Source: Benincasa hispida (Eukaryota; Streptophyta; Magnoliopsida; Cucurbitales; Cucurbitaceae). Taken from it: a stretch of 64,000 nt of DNA. Shown here piece after piece: positions 11,890-22,390 of this stretch. The notes under the pieces are model-generated. The model was not told the DNA's origin. It made no database searches and worked only from the letters and a program-made list of their open reading frames with translations. The translations under genes were made by a program, and so were the position numbers. Location: positions 41,410,735 to 41,474,734 of the forward strand of contig NC_052349.1 of assembly GCF_009727055.1 (NCBI RefSeq), read 5' to 3'. The stretch's first letter is position 1. Every line of letters begins with the position of its first letter.

Positions 11890-12938
11890 ATAATTAGTTT
11901 CGGTAAAAAAAAAAAGTAGAGGCGGACATTGGAAAAATAGAACTTGACATATTGATGAAAAGAAACAAATTGATCTATATTAGATTTTAGCATACCTCTA
12001 ATAAATTCAATCATTTTTAGCAAAATTCTAATGAACCTCATTTAACATCTAATTTTGCAATGATGCTTTAGTGATTTAGGATAAAAGCCACTTAAGGGTA
12101 GTTAGTCATCCCTTCACTGAATTGAAACACTCACAACCAATCATTACATTAAAATAACTCTTATTCCTATGTCAATTAGTCACCATTGATTTTGTCAAGA
12201 AATCATTAACTTGCTTAACAATTTCTTGTAAGTGTGACCTTTCATTTTAGACCCTAGAGTTTCGCCTCAATGAGCCAACCGAAAGGAAAAACTAATTGGG
12301 CCAAAAACTAAAGCGATTCTATCCCTTTCTGGAGTTCGCCCTAATATTGACCTAATGCACAAACCATCCGAAGGGGGACACTCCCAGGGCACCTCGAGGC
12401 CGTGCAAGAAGGTCTCATGATGCAAACCAATCAAGGAGATCATAGGACATGTTGACATACAGCCCTCACCCACTTATTATAAATACCCACTCCATTCATC
12501 TTGATATTGACCCATGCAAACGCACACCAAAGAGGGAGCTCCCAAGGAACCTCAAGGCCAAGCATGAGTTTCACAATGTGAACTTTAAAGGAGAAACGTG
12601 AGTGGAAAAATTGGCGTATCGTATACATCTTTTTCCTCCCACTGAGTATTTTAAAACATATGATTTATAAATTAAGTAAATCGACTAATTAATTTATCTA
12701 AGTGATTATTAATTTTGCCCAAAATAACTATTAAATTGGATAGTTTAACAATAATGATTCTTGTTTAAACACTTTAATAAACCTTAATCATTTATTGCAT
12801 GGTTATAATAGAACTATCAAACTCACTTCCAGGTCGGTTCCTTGATAGGGGTATTCCATTTTTGTCAGCTTGAAAACCTCAGCTTAGACAACATTTTCCT
12901 TAGAAAAGGTCTCTTATAGATAATTATATTATAAATTT
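11890..12938 (-). other. gag-proximal leader of copia B
   Basis: Non-coding; homologous to 3300-4340 in A. Shared landmarks include 'tttgcaatgatgc', the paired GGGACACTCC-type repeats (12361-12400 and 12516-12556), 'atttatctaagtg' and 'cttatagata'. Two short minus-strand ORFs (12267-12628) merely cross these repeats. The stretch ends at the left target-site copy of the gypsy insertion. Confidence 0.65.
12934..12938. repeat. target-site duplication of gypsy element, left copy
   Basis: AATTT directly precedes the LTR start TGTAACGACC. An identical AATTT follows the right LTR end at 19077-19081. Five base pairs is the expected length for LTR-retrotransposon integration. Confidence 0.85.
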
Positions 12939-13570
12939 TGTAACGACCCGACCCCCTAAGACTTAAGTTAGGTCATTACTAAATACATGCATGCATGGAA
13001 CTCAAAACGACCCTCGATTGTGGCAAAATAAATGCTAATTAAATAAGGTAAGTTCAAAAGACTTTCATTAAATTCAAATACTAAATCAATAGTAGGGTAA
13101 CCATAAATCATAAAGGAAAATAAATAAGTCTGAAAAACGATTCTTAAAAGTAAGTTTTAAACATTAAAACTAAAAATTAAGAGAAACATGAAAAGAACTC
13201 TAAATCTCATGATGCGGAAGTGTAAAAACTAGTCCCAATGGCTTGATCACGAATTTCGCTTGTCCATCGCCGGGGCATCTCTACCCTTACCTGAAACAAC
13301 AACATGAGAAAGAATGAGAATAAAATACTCAGTAAGTAACCCCACTACTGGGGTCAGGCTGGGCATCTATGTCCTTTAGATACCCACCTCTGGTGAAACA
13401 TATAAACTGCTCTAGTCCTCATGGGACACACATACATATGAAACAAGGAGACTGAGTCCTATCTTACTATAGTTAAGTATGCCCACTACCTCTGGTGAAT
13501 CTCGAAGGAGACACAAACTGGTGAATCCCGAAGGAAACACAAACTAGTGAATCCCAAAGGAAACACAAAC
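12939..13570 (-). repeat. truncated 3' LTR of the gypsy element
   Basis: Aligns to the first ~630 bp of 16981-19076 (plus coordinates) with only scattered substitutions. It ends exactly after the third 26-bp tandem unit (13493-13518, 13519-13544, 13545-13570) and then passes into pol sequence. The sense 5' (U3) part of the LTR is therefore missing. Confidence 0.85.
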
Positions 13571-13861
13571 CCTACGAACTCTCTCTTCTAGATAAGGGTC
13601 GTCTCGGTGCGCATCAATAATCTTCTGCCTTAGACTCGGTCGCACCAACAACTGTGCTAACTGTGCCGTGACCTTTCCCACAGCCACTGCAATCTCTACC
13701 CTCTTCAGTTCCCTGCACAAGTGAGTTTGTTTAGTAATGAGGGCTGTTGAATGGGCCACCTTTCTGCTTAGAGCATCTGACACTACATTTGCTTTTCCTG
13801 GGTGGTACAAAATTTTACAGTCATAGTCCTTCACCAGCTCTAACCATCTTCTCTGCCTCAT
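13571..13861 (-). pseudogene. gypsy RNase H C-terminal fragment, cut at a deletion junction
   Basis: The frame opens at an ATG ([20 protein letters not shown]) and continues [14 protein letters not shown], the hallmark end of the Ty3/gypsy RNase H domain, into the connection to integrase. Coding homology stops at [11 protein letters not shown]. The last codons before the stop are read from LTR tandem repeat. The whole integrase has been lost at this junction. Confidence 0.85.
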
Positions 13862-14019
13862 GTTTAACTCTTTCTGAGTGAAAAATTACTTCAAACTCTT
13901 GTGGTCGATGAAGATCTGTATCTTCTCTCCGTATAAGTAATATCTCCATATCTTAAGAGCAAAAACCACTGCTGCTAACTTCAGTCGTGCATGGGATAAT
14001 TCTGTTCATGCTTCTTTAG

Positions 14020-14232
14020 CTAACATGAAGCGTAAGCAACTACTCTGCCCTGCTGCATCAATACGCATCCCAACCCCTTCTTGGATGCATCAATGTAAAT
14101 GACAAAACCACCTAATCCATCCGGTCCTATAAGAACTGGGGCTGAAACCAGCCTCTGCTTAAGGTCCTGGAAACTGTTTTCACAAACCTCATTCCAAATA
14201 AATGCTACTCCCTTCCAGGTCAACTGAGTCAA
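14020..14232 (-). pseudogene. gypsy RNase H N-terminal fragment
   Basis: A 70-codon frame with FIWNEVCENSFQDLKQRLVS followed by GGFVIYIDASKKGLGCVLMQ, the Ty3/gypsy RNase H start with its catalytic Asp (IDAS). Frameshifts separate it from the RT fragment (14266-14631) and the C-terminal half (13571-13861). Confidence 0.85.
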
Positions 14233-14265
14233 TGGGGCGACTATGCGACATAAGTCCTTTACAAA

Positions 14266-15011
14266 TCATCTATAGTAGCCTGCTAACCCCAAGAAACTAC
14301 GCACCTCACTAATTGTGGTTGGACGAGCCCAACTCGTAAATGCCTCAACCTTTGCAGGATCTACAAAGACACCTTCCTTCGATACTACATGCCCTAGAAA
14401 GGACACCTGCCTCAACCAAAATTCACATTTAGAAAACTTAGCATACAGCTTATTGGCTCTCAACGTCTCCAAAACTTTCCGCAAATGCTCCTCATGCTCG
14501 GCCTCTGTCTTGGAATAAACCAAGATGTCATCAATAAAAATAATCACAAAGGTGTCGAGGAATTCCTTGAACACCCTATTCATCAAATCCATAAACACTG
14601 TTGGTGCATTTGTTAGACCGAACGACATCACTATGAACTCATAATGTCCATACCTCGAACGAAAAGTTGTCTTGGGTATATGACTGTCCTTTATTCTGAG
14701 TTGGTGGTATCTTGATCGGAGATCAATCTTAGAGAATACCGTAGCTCCCTACAATTGGTCAAACAAATCATCAATCCTGGGAAGGGGATACTTGTTCTTG
14801 ACGGTCACCTTATTTAGCTCTCTGTAATCAATTCACAGACGTAATGATCCTCCTTCTTTTTCACAAACAAAACAGGTGCATCCCATGGTGACACGCTAGA
14901 GCGTATGAAACCCTTGTCCAACAACTCCTGCAATTGGACCTTCAGTTCCTTCAACTCTGTCGGGGCCATCCTGTATGAAGCCTTCGAAATAGGGGTTGTG
15001 CCTAGCTCCAA
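14266..15011 (-). pseudogene. gypsy reverse transcriptase fragments
   Basis: Two frames cover the RT. 14814-15011 has [20 protein letters not shown] and [11 protein letters not shown]. 14266-14631 has [20 protein letters not shown], the catalytic [12 protein letters not shown] (FIDD variant of YxDD) and [11 protein letters not shown]. The gap between them (14632-14813) still resembles RT but is broken by substitutions and frame changes. Confidence 0.88.
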
Positions 15012-15012
15012 C

Positions 15013-15471
15013 TCAATAGCAAAATTCTACCTCCCACTGTAGGGGAAGTCCGGGAAGATCTTCTAGAAAAACGTCTGAAAAATCCCTCACTACTGGCTCC
15101 AAAGTCAAGGTGACTTCAGTCTCTCTAGTGTCCACCACAGTGGCCATAAAGCCCAAGGCTCCTTGGTCGAATAGTCTACTAGCCTTCAATGTGGAAATCA
15201 CTTTGGGTAGGACTACGGTCCCAACCCCTCTAAACTTAAAATTGGCTCTTGTAGGAGGGTTAAAGATGACCTCTTTACGGGAGTAATCTATACTGGCATG
15301 ATTAGCAGCTAACCAATCCATGCCCAATATCACATCAAAATCACACATATCTAAAATTATTAAGGTTACATCTAATGCGCGATTGGCTACCTCTACCTGA
15401 CATGCTTTTATCTTTTCTGTAGCTAACATGATCTCTCCTGATGGAGTGGAAATGGACAATGCAAATGGCAA
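15013..15471 (-). pseudogene. gypsy aspartic protease region
   Basis: A 152-codon frame containing the retroviral-aspartyl-protease-like (RVP_2) C-terminal signature DFDVILGMDWLAANHASIDY. It is followed by the linker to RT and ends just upstream of the RT fragment. The N-terminal DTG-bearing part is not in this frame; 15475-15690 upstream is degenerate. Confidence 0.8.
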
Positions 15472-15690
15472 AGGTTCTGAGTCTAAATGGCATGCCTCAC
15501 AAATACAACAGATATAAACGAATGTGAAAAGCTAGAGTCAAATAAAACTAAAGCATGCTGCCCCAAAATGGGAAGTGCACCTGTCACCACTGTGCCTGAC
15601 TTCCCGGCCTCACGCCGAGTGGTAGAAAAGTTGTTGCTGACGGACTTCGGGCCTCCCTGAAACGATACTCATGGGCTGGGCCTCTTATGT

Positions 15691-16800
15691 TCAGGCGCGT
15701 TTCTCCTCGGAGATCCCAAAGCCGGCTAGACAACGTCCCCAGTGTCGCTTACCACAAGTGGTACATATCGGCTTATCCTCTCTTCCAGTCATAACCTGGG
15801 AACTCTGCTGTCCCCACTGACGTGGAGCATTCACTATGTTCTGGCTCCTCTGCTGATGCTCAGGAGCCCTGTGTTTAACCTTCCTTTTCTGACCTGCGGA
15901 GGTCCCAATCCCGAACGACCTCTTGTATTCCTCTCCCACTTGGGAGTCAGCATCAATCCTCACAACGGCCCGTAGTGCCACAGCATACGTATTGAGATTC
16001 AAGGCATGCACTATCCCTCGCAGTCTGCTCCTCAGGCCTTAGATGAATCTCTCTATCCTTGCTGCCTCAGTGGCTACTAGTTCAGGAGCAAAGCGAGATA
16101 GCTTATCAAATTCTTGCTCGTATTTCTCCACCGACATAACTCATAATTCCCTGCCTCAAGTTCAAAAATTCTCCCTGTTTGTTGTACCGGGTGTTGGCCA
16201 AAAAGTACTTCTCATAAAAGTGCTCCTTCAACTACTCCCAGGTTGCAAGTTCACCACCAATATCAATCATCTTTTCTGCTGAACGCCACCAGATTTTCGC
16301 GTTATCAGTTAACATGAAGACTGCCATTGAATCTTGTGCTCTTCTGAGCACCTCATAAAATGGAATATTGTCTCAATAGATGACAAATTAGTGGGGTCCC
16401 TCAACGATCCATCAAAGGGGCGAAGGTCATACTTCCGGAAATCCCTCAAATGCTTAGCCTCAAGAGATAGGCCCTACATGTCTCTATCCTGCGATTGGGT
16501 CTGTTGTGACTGCTCGGGTGGCACCGGTTCCTCCTGAGTCTGGGTCTAGGCAGTCTGTCTTGCCATCGTGCTACGAATCAGTTCCTGTAGCTTTCCCATT
16601 AGAGAGGATGCAACAGCTTCACTAATTCTAGCTTCCATCGTCTTTTCATCAATTTGGGTCACAGGTAGATTTGGAGCTGCCAGAACAGTCTGGCTACTCT
16701 CAGCTCTCTGTGCTTGCATTTATTCTCTAACTGTCTTTCTTGTTCTAGGTTTAGGTGCTATGTCCTATCATAAATTCATACGTTAACTAGCTATTTCTGG
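15691..16800 (-). pseudogene. gypsy gag fragments
   Basis: Frame 15691-16011 carries the C-terminal Gag with a zinc knuckle CTTCGKRHWGRCLAG. Further upstream, minus-strand frames read FRKYDLRPFDGSLRDPTNLS and a retrotransposon-Gag core around IMSVEKYEQEFDKLSRFAPE with interrupting stops and frameshifts. The order fits a gypsy Gag directly before the protease. Confidence 0.75.
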
Positions 16801-16963
16801 GTCTTTCTCAGACATCATGCATTTAAAACACTACATCACTGTTCTCGTATATGCATTGAAACTTTCATTAGTAGAACGTACCTGGCAATGACGAGGGATC
16901 CATTACTGGCCCATAGGGACTATCTAGACTTACGTAGTACGTCAGTCTACAGAACCCAAAACA

Positions 16964-16978
16964 TGGGCTCTGATACCA
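16964..16978 (-). other. primer binding site of the gypsy element
   Basis: Minus-strand TGGTATCAGAGCCCA is complementary to the 3' end of initiator tRNA-Met. It lies 2 bp from the inner end of the 5' LTR (16981), as expected for minus-strand DNA priming. Confidence 0.85.
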
Positions 16979-16980
16979 AC

Positions 16981-19076
16981 TGTAATGACCTGACCCCCTA
17001 GGACTTAAGTTAGGTAGTTACTAAATACATGCATGCATGGAACTCAAAACGACACTCGGTTGTGGAGAAATAAATGCTAATTAAATAAGGTAAGTTCAAA
17101 AGACTTTCATTAAATTCAAATACTAAATTAATAGTAGGGTACCCATAAATCATAAAGGAAAATAAATAAGTCTGAAAAACGATTCTTAAAAGTAAGTTTT
17201 AAACATTAAAACTAAAAATTAAGAGAAACATGAAAAGAACTCTAAATCTCATGATGCGGAAGCGTAAAAACTAAGTCCCAGTGACTTGATCACGAATTCC
17301 GCTTGTCCATCGCCGGTGCATCTCTACCCCTTACCTGAAACAACAACATGAGAAAGAATGAGTATAAAATACTCAGTAAGTAACCCCACTACTGGGGTCA
17401 GGCTAGGCATCTATGTCCTCTAGATACCCACCTTTGGTGAAACATATAAACTGCTCTAGTCCTCATGGGACACATATACACATGAAACAAGAAGAAGACT
17501 AAGGTCCTATCCTACTGTAGTTAGGTATGTCCACTACCTCTGGTGAATCCTGAAGGAGACACAAACTGATGAACCCGAAGGAAACACAAACTGGTGAATC
17601 CCGAAGGAAACAAAAACTGTGTGAATCCCGAAGGAAACACAACCTGGTGAATCCCAAAGGAAACACAAAAATCTAATGGGCATCTAACTAATCAGTAAGA
17701 ACATTTGCACAGTCTCAACATCATAATCATCACTGTACGAACTATATGACATACATATAAACCTCAACATCATAGCTTACAATATACACATAAATCTCAC
17801 ATCATGGTTCTACAATATACATGTATACCTTAATATCATCAGATCAAATATAACCATATGGGAAGCACATACCATCTCATACTAGCATTCAAGTGTCTAT
17901 GTGCATAAATAAATAATTCAGATCTCGTACCAGAACATATTTTTGATCATATTATACTATCAATCTATCATGCTAACGTTCTGCCATAACATAACATACA
18001 TTTATCATGCTAGCATACATCTAATGTTTGAGTTCCAGTAGTAAGATTACTTACCTTAATTGAAAATCCACAAATCAAATCAGACAACCAAACGATGACA
18101 GCGATTTGAAGTAACGGTCCTAACATACGAATACAACCATTAAATTTTCAGTCCAACAATAACTGCAAAACCTCAGACCCAATCCAAATAACCCAAAAAG
18201 CTTACCCAAAGAAACTTGATCAACAACCACTCCCAAGATTTCGACTCCAAAATCTCTTCCTAACAGATTTTAAATCCCAATAGACGATGACTTGGAACCT
18301 TAAAGATACCAAGGGTTAAGTCAACATTTAATTCAGTAATCAATGCATGCCCACAAACCAACAATAAGGAGCACAACTCTTACCAGAACTCTACCGAACA
18401 ATCTCGAATCCGCTAGACAAGCCGCTTCTGTAATTTTTCAAAGCTCAAATCTAAAATCAAAATAATGCGACTAATTTAACTTTCATTCCAACTTAATGGC
18501 ATCCAAAAAAATCCTTCAAGAAACCCGACCCAATAGAAAAATAGATCTTACCCAAATCTAAAGAGTCTGACGAAGACCCACGTACAGGGATAGGCAGTGT
18601 GGCAATGGACGGTGGAGGAGATCGGCTGGAGGGGTGGTGGCACGGACGCGACTCAAACTAGCTGGGCGAGATCGCGCCGTGGAGGAGCGAGCGGGCGCTG
18701 GACGATTGCTGCTTGCTAACGATCAAACCGACCTGCGCGAACGGCGACCCACGAATGAATGACCGGCGACTGGTGGCGGCTTGGTCGAACGCGCGTGGTG
18801 CCGGCTGGAGAGTTTCGCGTGGAGAGGAAAAAACGGGGGATGGGGGTTTCGGGTAGGGAGGCGTGAGGAAGAAGAAGAAAAAGATTTTGTTTTATAAAAA
18901 TAATAAAAATAAAAAGGAAATAAGTATAATTATATTTAATTCCTTTCCTTATTCCACTTTATACTATTAAATTCGTTTCAAAAGAAAATTAATTCCTGCT
19001 ATTAATTTTCAAATTGAATTATTTCAAGCCAACAATTAAATTCCCGCACTTACTAAAAAATATGCGGGGTGTTACA
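16981..19076 (-). repeat. full 5' LTR of the gypsy element (2096 bp)
   Basis: Runs from the base next to the primer binding site to the terminal gttaca before the AATTT duplication. Sense ends are TGTAACACCCCGC... and ...GGTCATTACA. It contains five 25-27-bp tandem units at 17541-17670, where the truncated partner has three, and a GC-rich stretch at 18560-18860. Confidence 0.85.
17541..17670. repeat. 25-27-bp tandem repeat in gypsy LTR (5 units)
   Basis: Units of the form tggtgaatcccgaaggaaac-acaaac, with small indels. The other LTR has three units (13493-13570). Confidence 0.85.
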
Positions 19077-19081
19077 AATTT
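19077..19081. repeat. target-site duplication of gypsy element, right copy
   Basis: AATTT following the LTR end GTTACA, identical to 12934-12938. Beyond it the copia B leader resumes. Confidence 0.85.
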
Positions 19082-20380
19082 AATCTTTTATTCAACTCCA
19101 ATCTAATCCTATTCAACGGAATTAAAAGATTAAATTTGTTTCTAATCATATTAGAAATTTTAAATAACATAGGTCTAATGGTGAAATCAATTTTAAACTA
19201 TTTAAAAATGATTTAGCCTATGTTTGCATGCAATTCTTTATTATAGATTTAATTCTAATTTCATGACTTATAACAATTATAAAGTTTAATGAAATAATTA
19301 GAACCTATTTCCATGCATCTAATGACATAATTTTAAAAATATAACAATTATATTTTTTCTAAAGTGGTGTCATGCTTCATGCATACCATTTTCACTACAA
19401 CATACTTAACATTTATATAATAAAGTAATGAAAATTGAATAACATCTGTTCATTCGTCTAAACTATATATTATAACATTTATAATATAAATGATGCATGG
19501 ACATATTTTTAATGTCTACTATCATATCATATAACTATTATATAAATGTTGTATGACCATGCTTTTCATTAATGAGATAATTCTTATATAATATTAATGA
19601 AACTATAATAAACGTGCATTTATAATATAACTCTTATATTAAAAATACATGAGCATGCTGAAAATTCATACAACTATATAATATAATGCTTATACTAAAT
19701 ATGATGTATGAATAATGTTTATCCTAAGATGAGATTTTTAAATAAAACTATATGACATAAATATGCAATATATATTTTAACTTAACCATACATCAGATGT
19801 AAAATTAAATTAAATAGAAAATGGACCAGATTTTACCACCCCTAGAAATTAAGTAATTTAAGATAACTAATTTATACTAACCTAATTAATTGAAGTAAAT
19901 AAAATTACCAAAACAAATAAGGAAAAACTGCTTAAAACGTTGGGGAGGCTCGAACCCACGACCGCTCGGATGAACTTCACATGCACCTCAGCCTCGGAGC
20001 ACCAATGCTACGAAAAATTAATGTTGTCAGTCTCGTATCGAAGCATCGCGGCGCCGCTATACAGAATGCTCTAGACAGCCTTGATCTTTAACCCAAATCT
20101 TCTGTTTTTCATCCTGATCCTCAGCAGCTCTTGCCAAATTAAGACCCAAACGTTACAAACTCGATAGAAGTAAAATAAACGCCTAAAAACAATAGGCTTT
20201 TTACAACTTTAATCAAAATTAAAGCAATTAAACTTAAAGTGCCAAATTCGAAAATGCCCAATTGCAAAACCTCACATTCATAATGCAGTAGCATTCAACA
20301 CATTCATGATGCATAACATAAAATCCCATCTAATCTCTGATTTTTGAATCAAATTGGAAAATTAAAATCGTATGATTTAG
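19082..20380 (-). other. LTR-proximal leader of copia B
   Basis: Non-coding and AT-rich, homologous to 4345-4970 in A and, reversed, 43000-43740 in D. 19940-20040 resembles a tRNA T-arm on the minus strand (GGGTTCGAGCC) but no tRNA can be folded. It ends at the primer binding site. Confidence 0.6.
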
Positions 20381-20393
20381 CTTTGATACCAAT
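20381..20393 (-). other. primer binding site of copia B
   Basis: Minus-strand ATTGGTATCAAAG is a one-mismatch form of the initiator tRNA-Met complement and abuts the LTR end. This fixes the inner LTR border at about 20394. Confidence 0.7.
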
Positions 20394-22390
20394 TGAAGGG
20401 ATTGAATCCCAAGCAGAAGCATGTAAATGTCGTACAATTTCAATTCCAATTCAATATAAAACGGAAAATAAATAGAAGAAAAAATAAAACTATTTTACAG
20501 GATAAATTCATAAAATTGAGCATGCCTAAAGAGGAGAAAATTAAGAGAAGACTACTCACCCTCGAAGAATTACGATCTTCTCACTTCTCCTCCCCTGATC
20601 TTACGAATGGTCATGTTTCCGATCTCACCCTCATGAACGCAACAACCACAATAACTTGGTCTCAATAGAATTGGATCTCTTTTGGGCACCACCACGAGGG
20701 CTTCCTCATTATTCTCAAGAACGAGAATCAAAGCGGAGTTGTAGACTCGCTTTGATTAATTTTGGGGAAAGGAAGAAGAAGTTTTGTGAGAGAAATTAGT
20801 TAAAGAGTTTTCATAGACAGCTTTTTCCCAGAGAGAAAACTTAGAAGGAAGAAGATGAAGTTCTCTATCAAACGTGAACTACCTTCACGTAAACAAAAAT
20901 GGGGTGGAGAGATTAATGGAGAGGAATTAATAACTTCCTCCCTAATTATTCAAAAAAACGAAAATAAATAAATTAATAATATTTTGAATTTTAAATAAAA
21001 TAAAATATATAATAACTAACTTTATAATATATTTAATAAAACTATATGTTATATTATATATAACATATAATCTAAAGTTTATATTATCATACATAATCTA
21101 TAGTTTATTAATCTCTCCTATAACCTATAGAATTAATATGAATCACATTTATATTAATTTTAACTTATAGTTTTTGTATGAATCATATTCAAATATTTCT
21201 TTCTCCCATTAAAACTTTATATTATAATGTATCACATACATTATATTAATTATATCTTATATGAATCATATACATATAATTAATATTTGAATCATATTCA
21301 AATATTTAGTTCTCTCACTAAAACTTATAATGTATCATATACATTATATTAATTATATCTTATATAATTAATTCCCTTTAATTAATTTAAACAATTCAAA
21401 TTAAACCTATAATGTATTATATACAATATATTAATTATATCACATATAATTAATTAATTTTCTTTAATTAATTTGAACAATACAAACTAATCCAAAATTA
21501 ATTCGATTCTCATTAATCCTAATTGAGCTAACGAGGAGATCTTATGGACCTATAGATTGAAGATCTAATTGTACTTGATGAATTAATTAAACTCGTTAAT
21601 TAAATTAATCAACCTCCATTAACTGTCGATCATTCCACTAAAGACTGACAACTGCACTCTTCGCACTATAGATATATTTATGTGTCCATTAAATATAACC
21701 AATCAACAATGCATTGACCCTTCACAAATTTCTTGTAAATATATATCGGCCAAAATTACCATTTTTCCCCTATAACTGAACCTCTCTCTGATCAGGAGAG
21801 GGTGTGGTGCCATATTGTTCAAGTATCAGAATTAACCCTTAAGGGAGCAATTTCTCTACTTACCCTATCAATAGGGAAAGAGTGAATTAATTCCTTCTTG
21901 TGTAGCTGCGTTCCCAGCTCCCCAATCAGACAAATCCCTAAAATGGTAGGCATATTAAGTCCACGAAACTGGTCGCTCTCACCCATGCAAATCAAAGAAC
22001 TACCCTTATAGGCAAGAGTTCAAAACTCACTCAGGATTAAGGTCAAGTCACCTATGGTCATCTTGGTGAAATGTAAGTCTCTTCTAACAACAGTGTTATA
22101 AAGAGAGACTATTCACTTCGTGGTCCGGTCTTACAAAAACTCTTTGTATAGGATGCCTTCACTCACATGTCTCCACATGAATGATCAGAATCAGATCATT
22201 TGTAGCACCTTACAATACTTGTAACAACTACAAAGTGGGTCGTATCTGTAGTGTCATTAGGATAAAATACTCAGTTTTATTCGTCTACTACAGACCGTTC
22301 AGGTTGTCATTTAAACATGATCCACCTGTATGTCTCTACATATGTGTTTAAATTACATAAAATAACTTAGGTTCTTAGTTTATTGAGCTT
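20394..22390 (-). repeat. 5' LTR of copia B
   Basis: Starts next to the primer binding site with tgaagggattgaatccc (a TG...CA end when read in sense). It is collinear with LTR A (5690-7817) and, reversed, the 3' LTR of D, sharing the 'ccagctccccaatcag' and 'atgtctctacatat' blocks. Similarity fades at about 22390 without a clear sense 5' terminus, so the outer edge may be eroded. The ORF at 20393-20668 crosses this LTR and is not a gene. Confidence 0.7.

Larger units (their letters stand above)
12939..19076 (-). mobile_element. Ty3/gypsy element with internal deletion, nested in copia B
   Basis: 6138 bp bounded by TG...CA termini and an AATTT duplication. In sense (minus) order it has a 5' LTR (16981-19076), a tRNA-Met primer binding site (16964-16978), gag (about 15690-16800), protease (15013-15471), RT (14266-15011) and RNase H (13571-14232), then a truncated 3' LTR (12939-13570). 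The protease-RT-RNase H order and FIDDIL motif identify Ty3/gypsy. Integrase and about 1.46 kb of the 3' LTR are missing. The element is defective but retains clean termini, so its deletion probably followed a normal insertion. Confidence 0.9.
10190..22390 (-). mobile_element. Ty1/copia element B, split by a gypsy insertion
   Basis: Same family and orientation as element A. Coding remnants lie at 10190-11880, the leader at 11890-12938 plus 19082-20380, the tRNA-Met-type primer binding site at 20381-20393, and the 5' LTR at 20394 to about 22390. The Ty3/gypsy element at 12939-19076 sits in the leader. Removing it with one copy of the AATTT duplication restores sequence collinear with element A around 4340. 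RT, RNase H and the 3' LTR are missing: similarity ends near 10190 inside integrase. Confidence 0.8.

Noticed and set aside
19940..20040. tRNA gene on the minus strand
   Set aside because: Only a T-arm-like GGGTTCGAGCC is present. The T stem has a mismatch and no D or anticodon arm can be formed.
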